A stretch of 64,000 nt of DNA from Roseateles toxinivorans (GTDB lineage: Bacteria; Pseudomonadota; Gammaproteobacteria; Burkholderiales; Burkholderiaceae_C): contig NZ_SNXS01000002.1 of the NCBI RefSeq assembly GCF_004362525.1, positions 372,001 to 436,000 on the forward strand, given 5' to 3'. Numbering within the stretch: the first letter of the stretch is position 1; each line of letters opens with the position of its first letter. The translations under genes and the position numbers were made by a program. Under the pieces are notes generated by a model. That model was not told the DNA's origin. It searched no databases and was given only the letters and a program-made list of their open reading frames with translations. Positions 9,653 to 19,100 of this stretch are shown in pieces.

Positions 9653-9693
9653 GTTTTTTGGCGGAGCGCTGATATCAGCGCTGCACTGGCAGA

Positions 9694-10176
9694 TCAGTAA
9701 CCGCCGCGGCCACCACCGCCGCCGCCGTAGCCGCCGCCACCGCCGGAACGGCCACCGCCGCCACCGCCGAAGCCGCCGCCACCGGAGCGGCCACCGCCGC
9801 CACCGAAGCCGCCGCCGCCGGAGCGACCACCGCCGCCACCGCCACCGAAGCCACCACCACCACCGCCGCCGCCGAAGCCGCCGCCACCGGAGCGACCACC
9901 GCCGCCACCGAAGCCGCCCGGACGCTCTTCACGAGGACGAGCCTCGTTCACAACGATGGCGCGGCCTTCCAGAGCCTGACCGTTCATGCCGTTGATAGCG
10001 GCTTGCGCTTCAGCGTCAGAACCCATTTCGACGAAGCCGAAACCCTTTGAGCGACCGGTGTCGCGATCCATCATGACCTTTGCGGAGGTCACAGTACCAA
10101 ATTGGCCGAAAGACTCTTGCAGAGACTCATCACGCACGCTGTAAGCGAGGTTGCCGACGTAAAGCTTGTTTCCCAT
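9694..10176 (-). CDS. Glycine-rich RRM RNA-binding protein
   Basis: 160 residues. One RNA-recognition motif with RNP2 LYVGNL at 5-10 and RNP1 KGFGFVEM at 44-51 is followed from about residue 87 by a tail made almost only of Gly with Phe, Arg, Ser and Tyr. This is the architecture of bacterial and plant cold-induced glycine-rich RNA-binding proteins, which act as RNA chaperones. The tail is encoded by tandem GGT/GGC-type repeats and is likely variable in length between strains. The upstream 203-base region shared with the divergent membrane protein gene may hold a cold-responsive leader, but I cannot show this. Confidence 0.93.
   Translation of the reverse strand: MGNKLYVGNLAYSVRDESLQESFGQFGTVTSAKVMMDRDTGRSKGFGFVEMGSDAEAQAAINGMNGQALEGRAIVVNEARPREERPGGFGGGGGRSGGGGFGGGGGGGGFGGGGGGGRSGGGGFGGGGGRSGGGGFGGGGGGRSGGGGGYGGGGGGRGGY
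9697..9925 (-). repeat. Glycine-codon repeat tract
   Basis: Tandem, imperfect repeats coding units such as FGGGGGRSGGGG in the tail of the RRM protein. Units are of varying length and have no spacers, so this is coding low-complexity sequence that is prone to slippage in multiples of three. Confidence 0.9.
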
Positions 10177-10379
10177 GGGGAAGCCCTTTCAATTCCAGAT
10201 AACCATGTGGAGCTTCAACCCATCGTGAACCATTCAATCGACGGCGCGGCGTCCATACACAGACCTTGGATTATCAGTAAGCCACGGAACTGTGCAAAGT
10301 GAACTCACTGTGAGTGTTGTTTTTCAGCCTTTGGGGTAAACCAGGGGATTTCCATGGTGCTGCTTATCATCCATGCCAA

Positions 10380-11294
10380 ATGCAGCCAAAAATCTCGCTC
10401 CACACCCTGAATCGCGTCCTGAACAGCCTGGAGGCGGTCCGCAACGGGCGGGCGCTATGGGCCTTGCTGGCCACCTTCTGCATGGCCGGGCTATTGCTGG
10501 CCATGGCCGAGTCTTCGCTGGCCAAGGCCGACGGGCCCTGGGGCGTGATCTGGGCCGGACTGGCGCTGACCACCGCCTTCTACGGCATCAACACCACCGG
10601 CCTGCTGATCATGGATCAGGCCCTGGGCCGGCCGGTGCGCGATGTGCAGGATGCCTTCACCGACGCGCTGGGCAGTGCCCATCGCGTGCTGCTGACCCTG
10701 CTCGTTGTTGTCCTGGGCGCCATCCTGGGCCTGGGACTGTTGCTGGGCCTGCTGTGGCTGGTGCGCCTGCCGGTGGTGGGCACGCCGTTGTTCGGCCTGC
10801 TGGTGCCGGTGGGCGTGGTGGCCCTTGGGGTCGCCTCGTTCACCGTGGCGGTGCTGGTCGGCCCGCTGACCGGGCCGTCTGTCTGGGCCGGCCAGGGCGT
10901 GCACGCGACGCTTCAGCTGCTGTGGCGGCATTGGCGCGGCGGCCTGCTCGATGTGGCCCTGCTGATGGGGGCGGTGCTGGTACTGACGGCCCTGGTCAGC
11001 GCCATCGTCACCTTTGTCGTGATGACCGGCGGCCGGGCGATGGCCCTGCTGGCGGTCTGGGTGGTGGGCATAGACCTGCCGCCGCAGCAGCTGATGGCCG
11101 GCCTGTTCGGCTATGGCCTTCGCAGCCTGGGCGCTGCCGGCGCGCCGGTGGCGGCCACGCCGCTGGGCATGGCGGCGGTGGTTGGCGGCGGCCTGGTGTT
11201 CGCGCTGGCCCTGGTGCTGCCGGGCCTGGTCTATCTGAGTGGCTGCTGTGCGGTCTATCTGTCCTTGAAGCCCGAAGAAGCCGACGCGCTGTGA
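10380..11294 (+). CDS. Multi-pass inner-membrane protein, function unknown
   Basis: 304 residues from the ATG at 10380. It has about six hydrophobic segments (roughly 27-45, 52-75, 105-130, 137-165, 195-225 and 265-290), interrupted by short polar loops. An amphipathic N-terminus precedes the first helix. No catalytic motif is visible and I do not recognise the family. The downstream BtuF-like gene begins within or just after its stop codon (GTGA overlap at 11291 or ATG at 11297), so the two are probably co-translated; a link to metal or corrinoid handling would be guesswork. Confidence 0.72.
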   Translation: MQPKISLHTLNRVLNSLEAVRNGRALWALLATFCMAGLLLAMAESSLAKADGPWGVIWAGLALTTAFYGINTTGLLIMDQALGRPVRDVQDAFTDALGSAHRVLLTLLVVVLGAILGLGLLLGLLWLVRLPVVGTPLFGLLVPVGVVALGVASFTVAVLVGPLTGPSVWAGQGVHATLQLLWRHWRGGLLDVALLMGAVLVLTALVSAIVTFVVMTGGRAMALLAVWVVGIDLPPQQLMAGLFGYGLRSLGAAGAPVAATPLGMAAVVGGGLVFALALVLPGLVYLSGCCAVYLSLKPEEADAL

Positions 11295-11296
11295 CG

Positions 11297-12070
11297 ATGA
11301 GCCCGCCGCGCATCGCCAGCCTGGTGCCCAGCCTGACCGAGCTGCTGCTGGCGCTGGGCCTACGTCAGCATGTGGTGGCGCGCACCGGGTTTTGCATTCA
11401 CCCGGCGGCGGAGGTGGTGGACATTCCGAAGGTAGGCGGCACAAAAGACGTGAATCTTGCCAAGCTGAAAGGCCTGGCGCCCACCCATGTGCTGGTCAAT
11501 GTCGACGAGAACCGGCTGGAGACGGTGGCGGGCTTGCGCGAGTTCGTACCCGAGATCGTCGTCACCCACCCGCAAACGCCGCAGGACAATCTGACGCTGC
11601 TGGAGCAGATGGTGGCGCTGTTCGGTTACCTGCCAGGTGTCACCGAGCGTGCCGCGGCGCTGAGTGAACAGCTGCAGCGGGAACTGCAGGCCTGCGCCGT
11701 CCAGACCTGGCCCGAGCAACGGGTGCTCTACCTGATCTGGCGCGAGCCCTGGATGACGGTGGCCACCGACACCTATATCGCCCGCATGCTGGCCCAGGTG
11801 AACTGGCAGACCTGGCCGCAGGTGCTGGGTGGCCCGCATGGCGCGGCGCGCTACCCGGCGCTGACCGGCAACGAGCCCTGGCTGGCCGGCATGCAGCGCG
11901 TGCTGCTCAGCTCCGAGCCCTACGCCTTCAACGCCAGCCATCTGACGCTGGCTCAAGGGCTGTGCCCGCAGGCGACCGTGCAGCTGGTCGATGGCGAGCT
12001 GCTCAGCTGGTACGGCCCGCGGGCCGGCGCGGGATTGAAGTATTTGCGGGGGCTGGCAAGCCCGCAGTGA
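11297..12070 (+). CDS. BtuF-like periplasmic-binding-fold protein (helical-backbone metal receptor)
   Basis: 257 residues. It begins RIASLVPSLTELLLALGL, the standard opening of cobalamin/iron-siderophore receptors with the helical backbone (PF01497), and has VGGTKDVNLAKLKGLAPTHV and later PQTPQDNL as expected. No signal peptide is visible, so this version is probably cytoplasmic, as in a known subgroup of cobalamin-binding-like proteins of betaproteobacteria. Alternative start: an in-frame GTG at 11291 overlapping the upstream stop. No permease or ATPase gene is adjacent. Ligand unknown. Confidence 0.82.
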   Translation: MSPPRIASLVPSLTELLLALGLRQHVVARTGFCIHPAAEVVDIPKVGGTKDVNLAKLKGLAPTHVLVNVDENRLETVAGLREFVPEIVVTHPQTPQDNLTLLEQMVALFGYLPGVTERAAALSEQLQRELQACAVQTWPEQRVLYLIWREPWMTVATDTYIARMLAQVNWQTWPQVLGGPHGAARYPALTGNEPWLAGMQRVLLSSEPYAFNASHLTLAQGLCPQATVQLVDGELLSWYGPRAGAGLKYLRGLASPQ

Positions 12071-12100
12071 CGGGGGCACGCCGCCGCCGCACAATCCGGC

Positions 12101-12742
12101 ATGGACCTGTACAAACCCCTTGTCGCCCTGCTGGCCATCGTCAACCCGATTGGCGTGGTGCCCTTCTTCATCCACTTCACGCAGAACTTCACGCGGCAGC
12201 AGCGCCAGCAGACGATACGCGTCAGCGCCTTCACCGCCTTCTGCGTGATCGGCCTGAGCGCGCTGATGGGACTGAAGATCATCGAGTTCTTCGGCATCTC
12301 GCTGGCCTCGTTCCAGGTCGGCGGCGGCACGCTGCTCCTGATCAGCTCCCTGCAGATGCTCAACGCCCAGCCGGCCGAGGGGCGCAAGGAGGATGTCAGC
12401 GAAGGCGCGCATAAGGTCGATGCTGGCGCCAGTATTGCCGTGGTGCCGCTGACGATTCCGCTGCTGACCGGCCCGGCGACGATCTCGACCATGGTGATCT
12501 ATGCCGAGAAGACCCGTCACTGGTGGGAGCTGGCCGTGCTGGTCGGCTATGGCGTGGTGGTGGCGCTGGTGACCTATCTGGTCTTCACCGCCTCGGGCCG
12601 CATCGCCAAGGCGCTGGGGCAGACCGGCATCAACATCATGACCCGCCTGATGGGTCTGATACTGGCCGCGCTGGCCGTGGAGCTGCTGGCCGATGGGCTG
12701 ATCAAGCTCTTCCCGGTGCTGGCCTCCCACATCAACAACTGA
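12101..12742 (+). CDS. marC: MarC family (UPF0056) membrane protein
   Basis: 213 residues with six predicted membrane helices. The N-terminal KPLVALLAIVNPIGVVPFF and the central PLTIPLLTGPATISTMV segments are the two conserved inverted-repeat motifs of the MarC/UPF0056 family. Despite its name the family has no proven role in drug resistance. Length and topology are normal. The GMC oxidoreductase gene starts 13 bases after its stop, so the two may share a transcript. Confidence 0.92.
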   Translation: MDLYKPLVALLAIVNPIGVVPFFIHFTQNFTRQQRQQTIRVSAFTAFCVIGLSALMGLKIIEFFGISLASFQVGGGTLLLISSLQMLNAQPAEGRKEDVSEGAHKVDAGASIAVVPLTIPLLTGPATISTMVIYAEKTRHWWELAVLVGYGVVVALVTYLVFTASGRIAKALGQTGINIMTRLMGLILAALAVELLADGLIKLFPVLASHINN

Positions 12743-12755
12743 CCTGACAGGGCCG

Positions 12756-14423
12756 ATGAGCAATCCCGCGTTCGACTACATCATCATTGGTGCCGGCACC
12801 GCCGGCAGCCTGCTCGCCAACCGCCTGACCGCCGACGCCTCCAAGCGCGTGCTGCTGATCGAGGCCGGCGGCAAGGACGACTACCACTGGATACACATTC
12901 CGGTCGGCTATCTGTACTGCATAGGCAACCCGCGCACCGACTGGCTCTACAACACCGAGCCCGACGCCGGCCTGAACGGCCGCAGCCTGCGCTACCCGCG
13001 CGGCAAGGTGCTGGGCGGCTGCTCCAGCATCAACGGCATGATCTATATGCGCGGCCAGGCCCGCGACTACGACGGCTGGGCCGAAGCCACCGGCGATGCC
13101 AGCTGGCGCTGGGAGCATTGCCTGCCCGCCTTCATGAAACACGAGGACCACTGGCGGCTCGACAAACCCGACGGCCAGGGCGCCGCGTTCGCGGCCACCC
13201 ACGGCCATGGCGGCGAGTGGCGCGTGGAGAAGCAGCGCCTGCGCTGGGACGTGCTCGATGCCTTTGCCGCCGCCGCCACCCAGGCCGGCGTGCCCGCCAC
13301 AGCTGACTTCAACAGCGGCAACAACGAGGGCGTCGGCTACTTCGAGGTCAACCAGAAGGGTGGCCTGCGCTGGAACACGGCCAAGGCCTTTCTGCGTCCC
13401 AAGGCCTTCGGCCGGCCCAACTTCGAGCTGTGGACCGGCACCCAGGTCAGCCGCCTGCTGCTGGAGCGCGACGAGAGCGATGGGCCGGGCGCGCTGCGCT
13501 GCACCGGCGTGGCCGCGCACACGCCGCATGGGCCCGAGGAGATCAAGCTCAAGCCCGGCGGCGAGGTCTTGCTGTGCGCCGGTGCGGTCGGTTCGCCGCA
13601 GATCCTGCAGCTGTCGGGCATAGGCCCGGCCGCGCATCTGCAGTCGCTGGGCATTGAGGTGCTGCAGGACCTGCCCGGCGTCGGTGCCAATCTGCAGGAC
13701 CACCTGCAGATACGCGCGGTGTTCAAGGTGCAGGGCACCAGGACCTTGAACACGCTGGCCAACAGCCTCTTCGGCAAGGCGATGATCGGGCTGGAATACG
13801 CACTCAAGCGCAGCGGGCCGATGAGCATGGCGCCCTCGCAGCTGGGGGCCTTCACGCGCAGCAGCCCGGGCAAGACCTGGCCCGATCTGGAGTACCACGT
13901 GCAGCCCTTGTCACTGGACGCCTTCGGCGAGCCGCTGCATGGCTTCAATGCCTTCACCGCCAGCGTCTGCAATCTGAACCCGACCAGCCGCGGCACGGTG
14001 CTGCTGCGCACGGCAGACTACCGCGACGCGCCGGCCATTTCGCCGAACTACCTCAGCACAGAAGAGGACCGGAAGATCGCCGCCGAAAGCCTGCGCCTGA
14101 CGCGCCGCATCGTTGCCCAGCCGGCGCTGCAGCGCTACCAGCCGGAAGAGCACAAGCCCGGCTTGCAATACCAGAGCGACGAGGAGCTGGCCCGCCTGGC
14201 CGGCGACATCGCCACCACCATCTTCCACCCGGTCGGCACCTGCAAGATGGGCCGCGCCGACGACGCGATGGCGGTGGTCGACAGCCGGCTGCGCGTGCGC
14301 GGTGTTGCCGCCCTGCGCGTGGTCGATGCCAGCGTGATGCCGACCATCACCAGCGGCAACACCAATTCGCCAACGCTGATGATTGCCGAGCGTGCGGCGG
14401 GGTGGTTGCGGGCGGGGGAGTAG
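12756..14423 (+). CDS. GMC family FAD-dependent oxidoreductase (choline/alcohol dehydrogenase-like)
   Basis: 555 residues. The FAD-binding dinucleotide motif GAGTAG is at 12-17, followed by the GMC signature region PRGKVLGGCSSINGMIYMRG (about 86-105) and the second signature GAVGSPQILQLSGIGP (about 279-294). The active-site region has HPVGTCKMG with the His at 491 and an SGNTNSPTLMIAERAA ending. Length is normal for choline dehydrogenase-like enzymes that oxidise alcohols in the cytosol or at the membrane. No betaine aldehyde dehydrogenase or BetI gene is nearby, so choline is not supported as substrate; an aliphatic or polyethylene-glycol-type alcohol is equally possible. Confidence 0.92.
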   Translation: MSNPAFDYIIIGAGTAGSLLANRLTADASKRVLLIEAGGKDDYHWIHIPVGYLYCIGNPRTDWLYNTEPDAGLNGRSLRYPRGKVLGGCSSINGMIYMRGQARDYDGWAEATGDASWRWEHCLPAFMKHEDHWRLDKPDGQGAAFAATHGHGGEWRVEKQRLRWDVLDAFAAAATQAGVPATADFNSGNNEGVGYFEVNQKGGLRWNTAKAFLRPKAFGRPNFELWTGTQVSRLLLERDESDGPGALRCTGVAAHTPHGPEEIKLKPGGEVLLCAGAVGSPQILQLSGIGPAAHLQSLGIEVLQDLPGVGANLQDHLQIRAVFKVQGTRTLNTLANSLFGKAMIGLEYALKRSGPMSMAPSQLGAFTRSSPGKTWPDLEYHVQPLSLDAFGEPLHGFNAFTASVCNLNPTSRGTVLLRTADYRDAPAISPNYLSTEEDRKIAAESLRLTRRIVAQPALQRYQPEEHKPGLQYQSDEELARLAGDIATTIFHPVGTCKMGRADDAMAVVDSRLRVRGVAALRVVDASVMPTITSGNTNSPTLMIAERAAGWLRAGE

Positions 14424-14578
14424 GCCCGCCCCGGCCGGACCTCTTCACGCTGCGCGCAGAGCGCCCACTGATTCTTGTCGATTCCGGAACGCTGCGTTGC
14501 GCGAAGCCGGGCTTTCTAGGTGCAAACCCGCCCCCAGTTGGGAGCCATGACCCCAGCCGCTCGCGGCGCGGGTCGGGG

Positions 14579-14600
14579 CCGCCGGACCACAAGCCGGCGG
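14579..14600 (+). promoter_or_regulatory. GC-rich hairpin in the porin leader
   Basis: Seven-base perfect stem CCGCCGG/CCGGCGG (14579-14585 with 14594-14600) around an eight-base loop, 26 bases before the porin ribosome site. The surrounding 213 bases (14424-14637) contain no gene. The hairpin could influence porin mRNA stability or sRNA access; this is unproven. Confidence 0.3.
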
Positions 14601-14637
14601 TGTGGATTGCACTTCGCTAGCAAGCAGGAATCACGAC

Positions 14638-15729
14638 ATGTCTCGCAACAAAAACATCCTCTCGGCCGTGGCCGCCGCTGCCGCCTTGGCAGCCTCCTCC
14701 TCCGCCGTGTTGGCACAGACCTCGGGCAGCCAGGTCATCTTGTACGGCGTGGTCGACGCCAACGTCCAGGTGCTCGACGGCGCCAGCACGGTGACCCGTG
14801 TGCAGTCCGGCGGCCTGCAGGGCTCGCGCTTCGGCCTGCGCGGCACGGAAGACCTGGGCGGCGGTCTGCGCGCCTTCTTCACCCTGGAGAGCGGCATCAA
14901 TCTCGACGAGGGCACCAACGGCCAGGGCGCGTTCTGGGGCCGCCAGGCCTTTGTCGGCCTGGGCACGCCCTATGGCCAGCTGAGCCTGGGCCGCCAGTAC
15001 GGCAGCATCTACACCCTGTCCAGCGACTTCAGCCAGTTCGCCAACACCCCGTACGGCGCCAGCACGGCGGTGATCGGCGGCTTTAGCGGCTATGAGCCGG
15101 TGCGTGGCAGCGATGCCTCGGGCGCCCTCAACGGCGGGCCGGCGCGCGTCAACAACTCGGTCAAGTTCGAGAGCGTCAATTACAACGGGTTCAAGGCCGG
15201 CGCGCTGGTGGGCCTCGGTGAAGTCGCCGGCGGGACCAAGCAAACCCGCGTCGGTGACATCTACGCCCGCTATACCCAGGGCGGTGTCGATGCGATGGTG
15301 TCGTATGTGACCGACAAGAAGGCCGCGGTCAATCTGGATGTGCAGACCCTGTCGGCGGCCGGGGCCTACAGCTTCGACGCCTTCCGCGTCGTGGCCGGGG
15401 TGATCTCGGTCGATGACCGCTCGCTGGCCAATGCCGATGGCACCGGCTACTGGCTGGGTGGTGACTACCGTCTGGGCCACCACACGTTCAAGACCCAGTA
15501 TGTCGAGAGCAAGCGCAAGAACGGCCTCGAGGGCAAGACCCAAGCGCTGGGTGTGGGCTACCAGTTCGACCTGTCCAAGCGCACGGCGCTGTACTCGTCG
15601 CTGACCCGCTTCAAGAACGATGGCGTGGGCTACACCGCCCGCATTGCCAGCTCGGTGCCGGCCGGTCTGACCAGCGGCGGCGAGCGCAATATCACCGAGT
15701 TCGTCGGTGGCATCCGCCACAGCTTCTGA
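14638..15729 (+). CDS. Gram-negative general porin
   Basis: 363 residues. A cleavable signal peptide (about 1-28, ending AVLAQ) is followed by the QVILYGVVDANV opening typical of betaproteobacterial trimeric porins. The RFGLRGTEDLGGGLRAFFTLE motif follows, then alternating beta strands, and a C-terminal Phe needed for outer-membrane assembly. The ATG at 14638 has an AGGAA seven bases upstream; the longer frame upstream is not family-like. It forms 16-stranded diffusion pores for small solutes. Flanked by its own terminator, so monocistronic. Confidence 0.94.
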   Translation: MSRNKNILSAVAAAAALAASSSAVLAQTSGSQVILYGVVDANVQVLDGASTVTRVQSGGLQGSRFGLRGTEDLGGGLRAFFTLESGINLDEGTNGQGAFWGRQAFVGLGTPYGQLSLGRQYGSIYTLSSDFSQFANTPYGASTAVIGGFSGYEPVRGSDASGALNGGPARVNNSVKFESVNYNGFKAGALVGLGEVAGGTKQTRVGDIYARYTQGGVDAMVSYVTDKKAAVNLDVQTLSAAGAYSFDAFRVVAGVISVDDRSLANADGTGYWLGGDYRLGHHTFKTQYVESKRKNGLEGKTQALGVGYQFDLSKRTALYSSLTRFKNDGVGYTARIASSVPAGLTSGGERNITEFVGGIRHSF

Positions 15730-15749
15730 TACGCCGCAGGGCAAGAACC

Positions 15750-15780
15750 GGGGCCGGGTCGCAAGACCTGGCCCCTTTTT
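15750..15780 (+). terminator. Intrinsic terminator of the porin gene
   Basis: Eleven-base stem with one G-T wobble (15750-15760 with 15765-15775), a stable GCAA tetraloop and a run of five T at 15776-15780. It lies 21 bases after the porin stop codon. Confidence 0.95.
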
Positions 15781-15915
15781 CGGTGATGCCGCGTAGGCGC
15801 TGTACTACAGCCGATGGCGATCCAGGCCGCTGTTCGCGTGGCGGGGCAGACCTCACACTCGGCCCACCTGAGGCCACGGCCCCCCTGCGCCCGGCCTTGA
15901 ACTGGAAGAAAAGCC

Positions 15916-16071
15916 ATGAACCTCCATCTGAGTCTGACCCCACTGCTGTCCCTGCTCGCCGGCATCCTGATCTTGATCATGCCCAAGCTGCTGAACTTCA
16001 TTGTCGCCATCTACCTGATTGCGATCGGTCTGGTCGGCCTGTTCGGTGCGGGAGCGATACGGTTCAACTAG
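15916..16071 (+). CDS. DUF3096 small membrane protein
   Basis: A 51-residue protein, found by reading the gap after the porin. It starts MNLHLSLTPLLSLLAGILI and continues with a second hydrophobic helix, IVAIYLIAIGLVGLFG. Both halves, with MPKLLNFIVA between them, match the short DUF3096 family (about 50 residues, two helices), which is common in proteobacteria and often lies near stress genes. A GGAAGAAAAG stretch upstream gives a usable ribosome site. Function unknown; probably an inner-membrane micro-protein. Confidence 0.85.
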   Translation: MNLHLSLTPLLSLLAGILILIMPKLLNFIVAIYLIAIGLVGLFGAGAIRFN

Positions 16072-16172
16072 GACCGCACCAGGCTCCCTATCTTGAAGGA
16101 TGACGGTGCGGCGACATCGGTCGCACACTGAGGTGCAGCGCGTCCACCCTGCGCGCCGGGGAGCCGCAAGCT

Positions 16173-19100
16173 GTGAATGCACCGATCCGCCATGCCTGGC
16201 TGTTCCAGTACAAGGACCGCGAGCCGGGCTCGGGCCGCCACGATCAGGACAATGACCAGAGCACGCCGACCGACTGGCCGGTGCAGCGCTGGGCAGCGGA
16301 GATGCGGCCCGGCGACTTGGTGTTCTTATGGCAGACCACCGACAAGGGCGGGCTGCGCGGCTGGGGTGAGATTGCGCGCATCGACAGCCCGGAGGAGCCG
16401 GTCAAGGGTCGCACGACGACCCGCGTGGTCGTCGATGAGCGGGTCTGGTTGGGCCGGCCCATCCCGCGCAGCGAGGTGGTCAGGTCCGGCGCCCTGGAGG
16501 GCAATCTGCTGCTGCGCGCCCCGCAGGGCACGACGTTCCGCATCTCGCCCGATGAGGCACGCAATCTGGCCGAGCTGCTGCCCGAACGCCGCCAGCCCTC
16601 GTTGGAAGGGCTGACCGAGCACAGGCCCGTGGCCCCGGCGCTGCCGCCGCAATGGTGGCAGGGCCTGCTGCAGCGTCTGGGCGTCAGCGGGGCCAGCCCT
16701 GCGGGCGAGTTGCTGCTGCGCCTGGCGGCCGAGCCGGCGCCGGGGCTGCCGGGTGATATCTCCACCACCTGCCTGCTGCTGGCGCTGTACAAGCTGGCCT
16801 TGGAGCAGCAGACCGAGCCCGGTCTGCAGGCCTTGCATCGTCTGTTGAGTACCGATACCCAGCTGGCCCAGGGGCTGGATCGGCTGCACCAGGCCTATCT
16901 GGCCGAGCGGTCGGGGGAGGGGCTCGGCGGCAGCAGCATTGGTGCGACCGACAACGCCTGGGCGCTGCTGAGGAGGGCGATCGAGATCGACCAAGCCTGG
17001 CATGGCGATGGCAGGCTGAGCGCCGATGCGGTGCTGGCCGCCGTGTTGCGCACCGGCCGGGGCCGGCTGCTGGGCCGACTCAAGGAGCAGGGTCTGGAGC
17101 TGGCCCGGATGCGCGCCGGTCTGCTGGCGGCCATCAACGATCCGGCGCAGCGCCAGGCCTGGCGCCAGGTCTGGGGCGAGGCATCGCCAGAGTCCTCGCA
17201 GGCCGCCTCGTCCGAGCCCGTGGCTCAGGCCCCGCCTCCACCGTCGCTGGGCCAGGGCGTAGCTCAGCACGGCAATGACGATCCCGGTGCGCCGGGCCTT
17301 GACGATGCACTGGGGGCACAGGACGAGGCCGAGGCCTTCGCGCGGCTGATCGCCTCCTGTCATCTGGTGCCGCCGATGGCGGTGGGCGTGTTCGGTGACT
17401 GGGGCTCGGGCAAGTCCTTCTTCCTGCGGCTGGTGCATGACCATGTGAAGGGCCTGGCCGACGATGCCCGCCGGCAGGTCCATGCCGATATGTTCCACGC
17501 CGGCATCGTGCAGATACGCTTCAACGCCTGGCACTACGCCGATACCAATCTGTGGGCCAGCCTGGTCGACCACATCTTTGTCGAGCTGGACCAGTGGGCG
17601 CGCAGGCAGCAGCAGGGGGCCCAGGCCGAGCGCCTGTTTGATCAGCTGGTCACCGCCCGCGAGCTGACCCTCGACGCGGCCGAGCAACTGGTGCACCGGC
17701 GCAAGGAGCAGGGTCGGGCCGCGCAACAGCTGGGCGCGGCCGAACAAAAGCTGGAGGCGGCGCGGGGCCGGGCCGGCGGGGCGCCGCAGGTCTATTGGTC
17801 GGCGGTGTCGGCGGCATTCAAGGAGGCGCTGGGCGCCGATCCGGATGCACAGCGGCAGCTGAAGCGGGCGGCTGAGATTCTGGGCCTGCCGCAGGCCGGG
17901 CTGGACGCCGAAGCGCTGTCCGAGGCGATGCAGTCCCTGGGTCAGCAGGCGCAGCGCGGCCAGTTGGTGACGGCCGGTGTACTGCGCCAGGCCGGTGGCC
18001 GCTGGGCGCCGCTGCTGCTGCTGCTGGGCTGTCTGGCCGTGCCTGCGGGCCTGCTGCTGCTGCGCGACGGACTGTCCGCCCTGCTTGCCTGGCCTGGGCT
18101 GGCCCAGCTCAACTCAGCGGTGCTGACGGTGTCGGGGGCGCTGGCCAGCGTGGCCGGCGCGCTGGGCCTGATGGCGCGCCGTGTGCACTCAGCCATCGAT
18201 CAGGTTGAGCGGTTTCGTGGCCACCTCGACACCGCCGTCAGGAAGCAGGTCACCGCGCCGGCCAAGGAGGTCAAGCAGGCGCAGGACGAGTTCGCGCGGC
18301 TCAAGGCCGAGGTCGAGGAGGCCAAGGCCCAGCTGGCGGGCTCCAGCGAGCGGCTGGCCGAGGCCGAACGCGAATATGCCAGCGGCACCGGCCGTGGCCG
18401 CCTGATGCGCTTTGTGCGCGAGCGGGCGGTGAACGGTGACTACGCCAAGCACCAAGGCCTGGTGGCGACGGTGCGCAAGGACTTTGAGCAGCTGGCGGCC
18501 AATATGGGTTCGGTCGAACAGGACGGCGCGCGGGAGGCGGCGCAACGCAAGCTGTTCCGTCAGCGCATCGAGGCCCTGAAGCGCGAGGCCCTGCTGCCGG
18601 CCGGGCCGGACGGCGCACCGCCGCGTTCGCTGCTGACGGCCGATGAGCTGACCAAGCTCGACCGCAGCATCCAGGCCGTTGGTAGCCAGGACACACCGGT
18701 GTTCAAGCGCATCGTGCTCTATATCGACGACCTCGACCGGTGCGCCCCCGACAAGGTGGTCGACGTGCTGCAGGCCGTGCATCTGCTCTTGGGCTTTCCG
18801 CTGTTCGTGGTGCTGGTGGCGGTGGACGTGCGCTGGGTCAGCCGCGCCCTCGAGTGCCACTACCCGGCTATGCTGGGCGCGCCGCCGAGCATTCCACAGG
18901 CCAAGGCGGCGGCCAGTGCGCACGACTATCTGGAAAAGATTTTCCAGATTCCCTACTGGGTGCGACCGATGACGCCCGAGGCCAGCGTCGAGTTCCTGCG
19001 CAAGCGCAGCGAGGCGCCACAGGCGGAGGCTGGCGAAGCGGATGACCTGGCGGCCGAGGATGCGGCGAAAGAGGCGATAGCCCCGGAAACGATGTACGTC

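Noticed and set aside
9697-9925. Repeats resembling a CRISPR array
   Set aside because: Units have no unique spacers, vary in length and code for the glycine-rich tail of the RRM protein.
12756-14423. Naming the GMC oxidoreductase betA
   Set aside because: No betB, betI or choline transporter is nearby and GMC enzymes have many substrates.
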